Assembly (NCBI GenBank): GCA_024275165.1
Contig: JAJRZQ010000012.1
Span: 186,001-250,000 of the forward strand
DNA: 64,000 bases
Reading direction: 5' to 3'
From: a bacterium
Lineage (GTDB): Bacteria > SAR324 > XYD2-FULL-50-16
In this document: positions 7,803 through 15,700 of the stretch, piece by piece
Layout: each line of letters begins with the position of its first letter
Position numbering within the stretch: the first letter of the stretch is position 1
Made by a program: the position numbers and the translations under genes
Notes under the pieces: model-generated
What the model was told of the DNA's origin: nothing
Seen by the model: only the letters and a program-made list of their open reading frames with translations
Database searches by the model: none

Positions 7803-10223
7803 ATGCAAGAATATAACGATCAACAAATCGTCCGCCTACCCATGTTGCCCATGCGCAACATTGTAGTGTTCCCTCATATGACCACGCCCTTTTTTATTGG
7901 GCGCAAGCAGTCGATTGAGGCTTTGGAAAAAGCTCTCGCCGGGAATCGGCAGATTTTTGTGGTGGCGCAAAAAGACCCTCTGGTAGAAGAACCCAATGAA
8001 GAAGACCTCTACGAGGTGGGAACAGTAGGCCATATCTTGCAGGTGATGCGCCTGCCCAACGGCACCATCAAGGCGTTGTTCGAGGCGACGGATCGGGCTG
8101 TGCGTAAATCCGTGTATTTAGAGGGGGCCGCTTACGAAGTGGAATTGGAGATTAAAAAATCTCTGGAAGATCAGGATACGGATACCGTTGCCTTGCTGCG
8201 CTCGGTGCGGGATGAATTCAAAACCTTTGTTAAAAAGGGTTCCAAAACAAGCGAGAGCAATGACCGGATCTTAAACAGCGAGGCCAGTGCCGGTGAACTC
8301 TCCGATCTCGTTGCCCCCCTCTTGACCTTAGAGATTGCAAAACAGCAGGAACTCTTAAGTGAGCTCAACGCCTATCAACGGCTGGAACTGGTTTACACCC
8401 GGATGCTGGAAGAAGAAGAGCATAAAAAACTGGAGCAGAAACTAAAAGAACGGGTGCAGGGGCAGATTGGGCGCACCCAAAAAGAGTATTACCTCAATGA
8501 GCAGATGAAGGCGATTCAAAAGGAATTGGGCGCTGAGGATACCAAAGAGGAATTCGACGAACTGGAAGAAAAGATCGAGGCGGTTGGGCTTTCTGAAGGC
8601 GCGAAGGATACGGCCTTAAAAGAATTGAAAAAGTTGAAGATGATGCCGCCGATGTCGAGCGAGGCAAACATTGTCCGCAATTACCTGGACTGGATGGTGA
8701 CGGTGCCCTGGAAGGCAACGACAACCGACTTGATTGACCTGGACCATACCCAAAAGATTTTGGATGAAGACCACTACGCCTTAGAAAAGGTGAAGGAGCG
8801 GATCATCGAGTATATTGCCGTGGCAAAGATGGTTGGCAGCCTCAGAGGGCCGATTATTTGTTTGGTGGGGCCTCCCGGGGTGGGGAAGACAAGCCTGGCC
8901 CGCTCCATCGCTCGGTCGATTGGGCGCACCTTTGTGCGCATGAGCCTTGGCGGGGTGCGCGATGAAGCGGAGATTCGGGGGCACCGCCGCACCTACATCG
9001 GGGCGCTGCCGGGTAAGATTTTGCAGTCCATGAAAAAGGCGAAGACCAATAACCCGGTGTTGCTCTTGGATGAAATTGATAAAATGGGCCAAAGCCATTT
9101 GGGCGACCCGGCCAGCGCTTTGTTGGAAATTTTAGACCCGGAACAAAACAAAGAGTTCATGGATCACTATTTGGAAGTTGAATACGATCTTTCTCAAGTC
9201 ATGTTCATCTGCACCGCCAACAGTAAGCAAGACATCCCCCTGCCCTTGATGGATCGCTTGGAAGTGATCGAGCTTTCGGGGTATACGGAATTGGAAAAAG
9301 AAAAGATTGCCTTTAATTATTTGATTCCTCGGCAAAAATCAGAAAACGGGCTGAAGCCCGAACAGCTCGAATTTACCGATTTGGGTTTAAGCTCGGTGAT
9401 TCGTCATTACACCAAAGAAGCGGGGGTACGAAGCTTAGAACGGCGCATTGCCAAGCTTTGCCGTAAGGCGGTGACCGACTTGGTGAAGCAGGGGGATGCA
9501 GCGATGCGGATCGTACTCGATGAGCCGCAGGTACGCAAATACCTCGGGGTTGCTCCCTTTCAGCGAGAGTCGATTGACCGGGAAAACGAAGTGGGGATTG
9601 TCAACGGCTTAGCCTGGACCAGCGCAGGAGGCGAGGTGTTGACCATTGAAGTCAATACCATGAAGGGAAAGGGAAACATCACCTTAACGGGGAAGCTCGG
9701 CGATGTGATGAAGGAATCCGCCCAGGCGGCGCATAGTTGGGTGAGGGCCAATGCCAACCGCTGGGGAATTTATTCGAGTGTTTTTCGGGAGTTGGATATT
9801 CATGTCCATGTGCCCGAAGGGGCGACTCCGAAGGATGGCCCCAGTGCTGGGGTGGCCATTACCAGCGCTTTGGTTAGCGCCTTAACCGGGATTCCCATTC
9901 GTAAAGATATCGCTTTAACCGGTGAGGTCACCTTGCGGGGGAAGATTTTAGCAATCGGCGGTTTGAAGGAAAAGCTTTTGGCGGCAAAACGCAATGAGAT
10001 TTATGAAGTCTTAATTCCCTTTGAAAATGAAAAGGACTTAGAAGAAATCGAACCGGAGATTCAAAAGGGTTTGACCATTCGCCCCTTGAAGTATGTGGGG
10101 GATGTCTTAGAGCGAATTTTAGAAACCAAGCCCACCGCGGTGCGTGACGAAGATCAAGAAAAGTTGGCGGTGCCGCAGGTAGCCGGGTTTTCATCAGAGT
10201 CGCATCACATCAAGCCCAACTAG
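7803..10223 (+). CDS. lon: ATP-dependent Lon protease
   Basis: Lon degrades misfolded and regulatory proteins in the cytoplasm as a hexameric AAA+ serine protease. The 806-residue protein has the N-terminal substrate-binding domain (about 12-205, starting LPMLPMRNIVVFPHM), a coiled-coil region (about 205-300), AAA+ with Walker A GPPGVGKTS (about 356-364) and Walker B LLLDEIDKM, and a C-terminal protease domain with catalytic Ser681 in PKDGPSAGVA and the Lys about 43 residues later in GLKEKLLAAKRN. It heads a run lon-miaA-RF-like-AlkD-like-response regulator with gaps of three bases or overlaps. Confidence 0.98.
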   Translation: MQEYNDQQIVRLPMLPMRNIVVFPHMTTPFFIGRKQSIEALEKALAGNRQIFVVAQKDPLVEEPNEEDLYEVGTVGHILQVMRLPNGTIKALFEATDRAVRKSVYLEGAAYEVELEIKKSLEDQDTDTVALLRSVRDEFKTFVKKGSKTSESNDRILNSEASAGELSDLVAPLLTLEIAKQQELLSELNAYQRLELVYTRMLEEEEHKKLEQKLKERVQGQIGRTQKEYYLNEQMKAIQKELGAEDTKEEFDELEEKIEAVGLSEGAKDTALKELKKLKMMPPMSSEANIVRNYLDWMVTVPWKATTTDLIDLDHTQKILDEDHYALEKVKERIIEYIAVAKMVGSLRGPIICLVGPPGVGKTSLARSIARSIGRTFVRMSLGGVRDEAEIRGHRRTYIGALPGKILQSMKKAKTNNPVLLLDEIDKMGQSHLGDPASALLEILDPEQNKEFMDHYLEVEYDLSQVMFICTANSKQDIPLPLMDRLEVIELSGYTELEKEKIAFNYLIPRQKSENGLKPEQLEFTDLGLSSVIRHYTKEAGVRSLERRIAKLCRKAVTDLVKQGDAAMRIVLDEPQVRKYLGVAPFQRESIDRENEVGIVNGLAWTSAGGEVLTIEVNTMKGKGNITLTGKLGDVMKESAQAAHSWVRANANRWGIYSSVFRELDIHVHVPEGATPKDGPSAGVAITSALVSALTGIPIRKDIALTGEVTLRGKILAIGGLKEKLLAAKRNEIYEVLIPFENEKDLEEIEPEIQKGLTIRPLKYVGDVLERILETKPTAVRDEDQEKLAVPQVAGFSSESHHIKPN

Positions 10224-10226
10224 CCT

Positions 10227-11150
10227 TTGGCCGGGCTGGTTGCCATTGTAGGCCCCACCGCGAGCGGAAAGACCGCCTTGGGGCTGGAACTGGCCCAAGG
10301 CTTAGGGGGAGAGATCATCTCTGTCGATTCCATGCAAGTCTATCGTGGCATGGATATCGGCACCGCCAAGCCGAGCCTTACTGAACAGGGCGCGGTTCAG
10401 CATCATCTTCTCGATATCTTAAATCCCGATCAGCCTTATAACGCGGGGCAATTTGCCTTGGACGCAAAAAAGTTCCTGCTTGAAATTCAAGGGCGGGGAA
10501 AGGTCCCCATTTTACTGGGGGGGAGTCACCTCTATCATAAAGCTTTAATTTATGGTATCATTTCTCTACCCGAGGTTTCTTTAAAAACCAAAAAAACGGT
10601 TGCGGATTTCAACAAAGAGGGTGGAAAAATGGCGCTATACCATCGCTTGAGCGAGTTGGACCCTCTTTCGGCGCGCCGTCTGCACCCTAATGATATCGCT
10701 CGAGTGACCCGTGCTTTGGAAGTCGTGCTGGATCAAGGGGAAAGTTTGACGAAGATTCAAGAAAAACAGTCTTTTAAAAAACCTCTCTACCCTGTTTTAT
10801 ACCTTGCCCGCCAATGGAGCAGAGAAACCCTGTACCAACGCATCAACCAAAGAGGGGTGGAAATGGTAAAAGAGGGCTTGGTTCAAGAAACGGAGCGACT
10901 TTTAAAAAAAGGTTACGGCTCAGGCTTGCAAAGTCTGCGCTCAATCGGCTATAAACAGGCCACAGCTTTTTTGTCCGGTGAGATCAATCAGGCAGAAATG
11001 ATCCTTCAGATCCAGCAGGCCACCCGTCGCTACGCTAAAAAGCAGCTTACTTGGGTCGCTCGTTTGCCTCAAGTGCGCTGGGTTCGGCCTGAAGAAAGCG
11101 GCCCAGACCTGCTTAAGGAGGTACGGGTCTTTTTGGATGAAGCTCAATGA
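10227..11150 (+). CDS. miaA: tRNA dimethylallyltransferase MiaA
   Basis: MiaA adds a dimethylallyl group to A37 of tRNAs reading UNN codons. The 307-residue protein has the P-loop VAIVGPTASGKTALGLELA at the very start, substrate motifs ISVDSMQVYRGMDIGTAKP and HHLLDI, and LRSIGYKQ near the C-terminus. The start is TTG, three bases after the lon stop, and no earlier in-frame ATG fits the family length. Translational coupling with lon is likely. It overlaps the next gene by four bases (ATGA). Confidence 0.96.
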   Translation: MAGLVAIVGPTASGKTALGLELAQGLGGEIISVDSMQVYRGMDIGTAKPSLTEQGAVQHHLLDILNPDQPYNAGQFALDAKKFLLEIQGRGKVPILLGGSHLYHKALIYGIISLPEVSLKTKKTVADFNKEGGKMALYHRLSELDPLSARRLHPNDIARVTRALEVVLDQGESLTKIQEKQSFKKPLYPVLYLARQWSRETLYQRINQRGVEMVKEGLVQETERLLKKGYGSGLQSLRSIGYKQATAFLSGEINQAEMILQIQQATRRYAKKQLTWVARLPQVRWVRPEESGPDLLKEVRVFLDEAQ

Positions 11151-11695
11151 GCGGGGCTTCCTGGCGGTATTTTGCGCAATTGCAAGATCCCGCTTTATTG
11201 GCCCACTGTGAGCGTCAAGACTATAAAGGGAGCGGTAAGGGGGGACAAAAAAGAAACAAGACCAGCAACGGGGTTCGTTTGCGTTTGCAGGAGTTGCAAG
11301 TTACCGAAGAGGGGAGCCGCAGCCGTGAGGCGAATCAGCGGCACGCTTTGGTGAAACTGCGCCTTGCTTTGGCTTGCGAGCTTTGGCAGGGAAGGGAATT
11401 GAGAAAGGTGGAACAAGACCCCTTGCCCCTGCTGCGCACCTGCTTGCAGGGGGGGCGTTTGCGAGTGAGTGAAAAAAACCCGCTCTTTCCCTTGGTGGTC
11501 GGTTGCCTCTTCGATGGAATTATATTATTCACGGGAGTTGCCGGGCTGGCAAAGGCTTTGGATTGTTCTAAGACGCAGTTGGAACGGTTTTTTTTTCGCC
11601 ACCCTTTTTTGCTCTCCTCTTATCGGAGGTTAAAAGAAAAAGATGCCCTTTATCTTAAAGCAGGCGATGAGCCGCCTAGGGGCCTTGGCGAATGA
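11147..11695 (+). CDS. release-factor-domain protein (GGQ, ArfB/PrfH-like)
   Basis: The 182-residue protein contains the class I release-factor catalytic core GSGKGGQKRNKTSNGVRL at about residues 27-44, with the GGQ tripeptide that triggers peptidyl-tRNA hydrolysis. It lacks the N-terminal codon-recognition domains of RF1/RF2, so it resembles the ribosome-rescue families (ArfB/YaeJ, PrfH) or the single-domain RF-like proteins. The C-terminal 90 residues (GRLRVSEKNPLFPLVVGCLF onwards) are not the short basic ArfB tail and carry no motif I know. It is coupled to miaA (ATGA overlap), so this operon joins protein quality control, tRNA modification and probable ribosome rescue. Confidence 0.8.
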   Translation: MSGASWRYFAQLQDPALLAHCERQDYKGSGKGGQKRNKTSNGVRLRLQELQVTEEGSRSREANQRHALVKLRLALACELWQGRELRKVEQDPLPLLRTCLQGGRLRVSEKNPLFPLVVGCLFDGIILFTGVAGLAKALDCSKTQLERFFFRHPFLLSSYRRLKEKDALYLKAGDEPPRGLGE

Positions 11696-12329
11696 GGAAA
11701 ACGCCGCGGGGAAAAAGCGTTTTGGAATTGCCGGGGAGGTATTCGGCGTGGGGATGGCTCCCTTGCGGAGTCTGGCCAAGGAAATCGGGAAAGACGAGGC
11801 CTTGGCTAAGCTTTTGTGGAAACAGGGCCAGAACGAAAGCAAAATTTTAGCCCTGCTGATTTGGCCTAAGGAGGCCCTAGGGGCATCTGCCATTCGCTTT
11901 TGGGAGCCCGGTCTGGATTCGTGGGATGTGGTGGATCAGGCGGCCTCCTTATTGGCGAAACAGGGCCGGGGGATGGAGCAAATGGAGCGTTTGCGCCAAC
12001 AAGAAGAAGAATACAGCAAACGCTTGGCCTTTAGCTTGATGGCCATGCTGGCTCTGCATGGGAAAAAAATACCGGATAGGGAGTTTGTTGTTTACTTAGA
12101 TTGGATCAAAGAGGCAGCGGGAGATGAAAGGAATTTTGTTAAAAAATCGGTGAATTGGGCTTTGCGGCAAATCGGCAAGCGGAGTATGAAGCTGCATCCC
12201 TTGGCGGTTCAACTGGCCCGTGAGTTGGCTCAAGGCGCTGAAAAATCGGCTCAATGGATTGGTAAAAACGCTCTGAAAGAACTTTTGGATCCTGAGCAAA
12301 TACAACGACTTCAGAAAAAAAGGTTATGA
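11643..12329 (+). CDS. DNA alkylation repair (AlkD-like) HEAT protein
   Basis: The 228-residue helical protein fits the COG4912/AlkD family of HEAT-like DNA glycosylases, which remove N3/N7-alkylated purines. Family features: an N-terminal KKRFGIAGEVFGVGMAPLRS block, then ALLIWPKEA, DSWDVVDQAA, and the C-terminal FVKKSVNWALRQIGKRS motif. The start overlaps the RF-like gene by 53 bases. A GGAGG lies about 13 bases before ATG 11643, and an alternative ATG is at 11667. The gene is followed with a four-base overlap by the response regulator. Confidence 0.82.
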   Translation: MPFILKQAMSRLGALANEENAAGKKRFGIAGEVFGVGMAPLRSLAKEIGKDEALAKLLWKQGQNESKILALLIWPKEALGASAIRFWEPGLDSWDVVDQAASLLAKQGRGMEQMERLRQQEEEYSKRLAFSLMAMLALHGKKIPDREFVVYLDWIKEAAGDERNFVKKSVNWALRQIGKRSMKLHPLAVQLARELAQGAEKSAQWIGKNALKELLDPEQIQRLQKKRL

Positions 12330-12688
12330 AAATACTGATCGCGGATGATGAAGAGGGCAGCCGCCAGATGTTGGCCGGCTTTTTAAGCAAGCGAGGGCAT
12401 GAGGTACTGCAGGCGATGAATGGGGAGGAAGCCTTGGATATGGCCCTGACAGAGCAGCCTGAAATTTTACTGCTGGACTGGGTTATGCCCCATAAAAGCG
12501 GGTTGGAGGTGTTGGAATCCTTGAAAAAACAAGGAACGAACCCCCCTAAGGTTTTCATGACCACCGGGAAGGATCAACCCCAGGAAATCACGGCAATGAA
12601 GGCTGCCGGGGCTGATGAAATATTGATTAAACCCTATGATTTAGTTGGCTTATTAGGGCATATTGAAAAAATTAAAAATAATGCTTAG
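12326..12688 (+). CDS. single-domain response regulator (CheY-like)
   Basis: A 120-residue receiver domain with no output domain. It has the acidic pocket ADDEE near the N-terminus, the phospho-acceptor Asp in LLLDWVMPHKSG (about residue 52), Thr in FMTTGKD and Lys in IKPYD. All receiver landmarks are intact, so it should be phosphorylated. It is the last gene of the lon operon (ATGA overlap) and lies 106 bases before the giant signalling protein, which may be a functional partner. Confidence 0.93.
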   Translation: MKILIADDEEGSRQMLAGFLSKRGHEVLQAMNGEEALDMALTEQPEILLLDWVMPHKSGLEVLESLKKQGTNPPKVFMTTGKDQPQEITAMKAAGADEILIKPYDLVGLLGHIEKIKNNA

Positions 12689-12794
12689 TTAGAAAATAGT
12701 TGGTTTTGAAAATGATCGCCATGGAGTTGAAACGCGGAACATGAAAAACCCTTGGAGTATGCAGAGCTGCCTTAAATTCAATTTGAAATAAAGA

Positions 12795-15700
12795 ATGGCA
12801 AACCGCGCTGATTATGAAGTTCACGAAGTACTCTCCTTTTCTGAAAAGGTTTGTTATTATGGTGGGGTTCGCCTTGGGGACCAGCGGCCAATCTTACTCA
12901 AACAGATTCGTGGCGACCTGGACTCCATTCCGTTGTACCCTTGGCAAAGTGAATTTGATCAAGTTCATCAAGCGCGTTTAAACTCTGTGCCCGAGGTGAT
13001 CGAAACCTTGGAAAACAGTTCGGATGGTTGGCTGATTTTGAACCGACCTCCAGGAAAGCTCCTCTCTCGTCATATTACAGAACGAAATCACCAAGTGCTT
13101 TTTGTCTTGCAGGTTGCGCTCAACCTAGCTCAGGGCTTGCGACAAATGCATGAAAAGGGGTTTTTACACCTCTGCTTAGAGCCTCAATCCATCCTGGTGC
13201 ATGACTTAAGCGCGGAAATCACCCTGCTCGACTTCTCGCAAACCAAGTACATTCTCCCGGGCCAGCAAATTTATGTTGCAGAGGGTCGCTTACAGCACCT
13301 TTTACCCTATATCGCGCCCGAGCAGACCGGGCTGCTGCATTGCTCCGTTGATCATCGAGCGGACCTGTATAGCCTGGGGGTGATTTTTTATGAAATGATT
13401 ACGGGGGCGCCACCCTTTGCCGAGAAGCGGCAAGAAGAATTGATTTTGGCGAAGCTGAAAGAACCGATTCCTTCCATGCATTCCATGCCCTTAGGCTTTC
13501 CCTCCCAGTTTTTGCGCATCGTTCATCAACTTTTGGCCCTCAGGCCGACGGATCGCTATTTAAGTGCCGCCGGTTTAGTGATGGACTTACAACACACCCT
13601 CCTAGACCTAAAAAAGGGGGATATGCCAAAATTTCCCCTTTCAATCAAAGAACCCTGTCCTCGTTTTTTTTTCCCCAGTGACCTCTATGGGAGGGATCAA
13701 GAATTGTCCGTGATTCAGCTTGCCTTGGATTGCGCGCTGGAGGGGCAGGCGCAGGTGGTGTTGATCTCGGGTGAGGCGGGAATCGGCAAAACTCGTTTGA
13801 TCCAACAGATACGCAGTCCCTTAGCTTTAAGGGGAGGGTTGTTTTTACAGTTTGAACCGGACCAGAGAACTCGTTATATTCCCTACTATGGTGTTTTACA
13901 GGCTTTTAGGTCTTTTTTGCAGCCGCTTTTAGAAGGGGATTTACCTCAGCGAGAGGAGTGGAAGGAAAGAATTTTATCTTATTTAGGCACCGACCTTGGT
14001 GTTTTATGTGAGCTTTTACCGGAATTGGGCTGTTTGCTGCGCTGGCAGAGCAAGCTTCAACTCCAGCGCGAGGCGGATCAAAAAAATCAAATCTACCATG
14101 CCCTAACCCGGCTGGTCGAGGCCTTGGCCAGTGCCGAGCGGCCTTTGGTTTTTTGCATTGATGACCTCCATTACTTAGATGAATCCTCTCTGGTTTGGAT
14201 TCAGACCCTGCTCAACCATTCCCAACAATATAACCTGCTGATTTTAGGTGCCTATCAACCCTCTTTAATCGAGACAAACCAAAGTCTTTTAACTTGCGTT
14301 GAAGGAGGGAAAAAAAGGGGGTTGAACTTGACCGAAATTGCCCTGAAAGGGCTGAACTATGAAGGGGTGAACGCTTTTATAGCGGATTTGCTGAACCAGC
14401 CGGGAGAAAAACTTTCTCGCTTGACCGAGTCTCTATTGGAGCAAACCCAGGGGAGCCCCTTTTTGCTCAAGCAGGTCTTAAAAAAGCAATATGAAGAGGG
14501 AAAGATTTATTTTTCGCGGTCCAGGGGGTGTTGGCATTGGTCGTCGGCAGAGCAATATCAAGCTGTTTTGCCTTTTGGGGAGCAGAGACTAAAGGCATTA
14601 AAGTCGGCTTCTTTAGAGGCCTATCACCTGTTGACGGAGGCGAGCACTTTAGGGCGAGCTTTCCGTATTGGGGATTTGCTGGATTTTTATCAAGGAGATA
14701 AAAAAAAGGTATGGGATGGATTGAAAATCCCTGCCCTGACCGACTGGCTTGTTTTTGAGCCGATTTTCAAGCGGAGGTCCAATGCCGCCTTGTTGGCGCA
14801 AAGGGAGGAGCGAGAGGGGTATTGTTTTCTCTCCAATGAAAATTACCTTGCCCTGCGAGAATCAATTGACCCGAGGCAAAAAGCGCAGTGGCACCTTCGT
14901 TTGGGGAAGATGCTCTTGAAGGAGGAGGTTGCCGCTTCTTTTCCGGAACCCTTTTTTACAGCGCTTTATCACCTCAATCAGGGTGAGCTTGTGGCAGATA
15001 GAGCTGAAAAGGGGAAGCTTTTGCAGGCGAACCAAAAAGCGGTTGAGGTTTGTTTACGATTGGGGGCTTACGCAGAGGGAGATTATTATTTACGGCAGGC
15101 GAGGAATTTAGGGGACGCGCTAAAGGCCTCTAAGGTGGAGGCGCTCTATTTGGAGCGACTGGAACTGGAACTGCGATATAAAACGGGGGCGCTGAATTTT
15201 GTAGAACAAAAGGCGAAGGAGTTGCTCAGCGCCAACCTCTCTAAGTCCCTGCGCTTTGACACGGTTTTGTTGCTCCTACGAGTGCTGGTTGAAAGGGCTC
15301 GCCTGCAAGAGGCGAGTCAATTGGGGGTCGAGGAATGGCCTATATGGGGGGAGGCTCGCGCTTTAAGACGAAATCGGCCCTTTTGGAAAAAAATGCGAGC
15401 CAAGCGGGTTCAAGACTTTTTGAGCATCAGCGAAGCAAAAAGCGTGGTTGCCGCCTGGGCGGCTCCCTTAGAGATCCAAGCCCCCATGCGGTTATTGGGG
15501 GTTTTGTTGCAGGTCAACCAAAGCTTAGGCGATGAAGATTTTTGCGAGGTCATTGCCTTGGAAATTCTCTCTCGAACCGTTCAAAATGGAGTCGTGGAAG
15601 AAAGCATAGAGGCCTTAATGCAACTCGGTTGTCTTTGGGTGCGGCGGGCCGCGTTGCGCTCTTGGGGGGTGAGGTTGGCCTCGGAGGCCATTCGGTTAGC

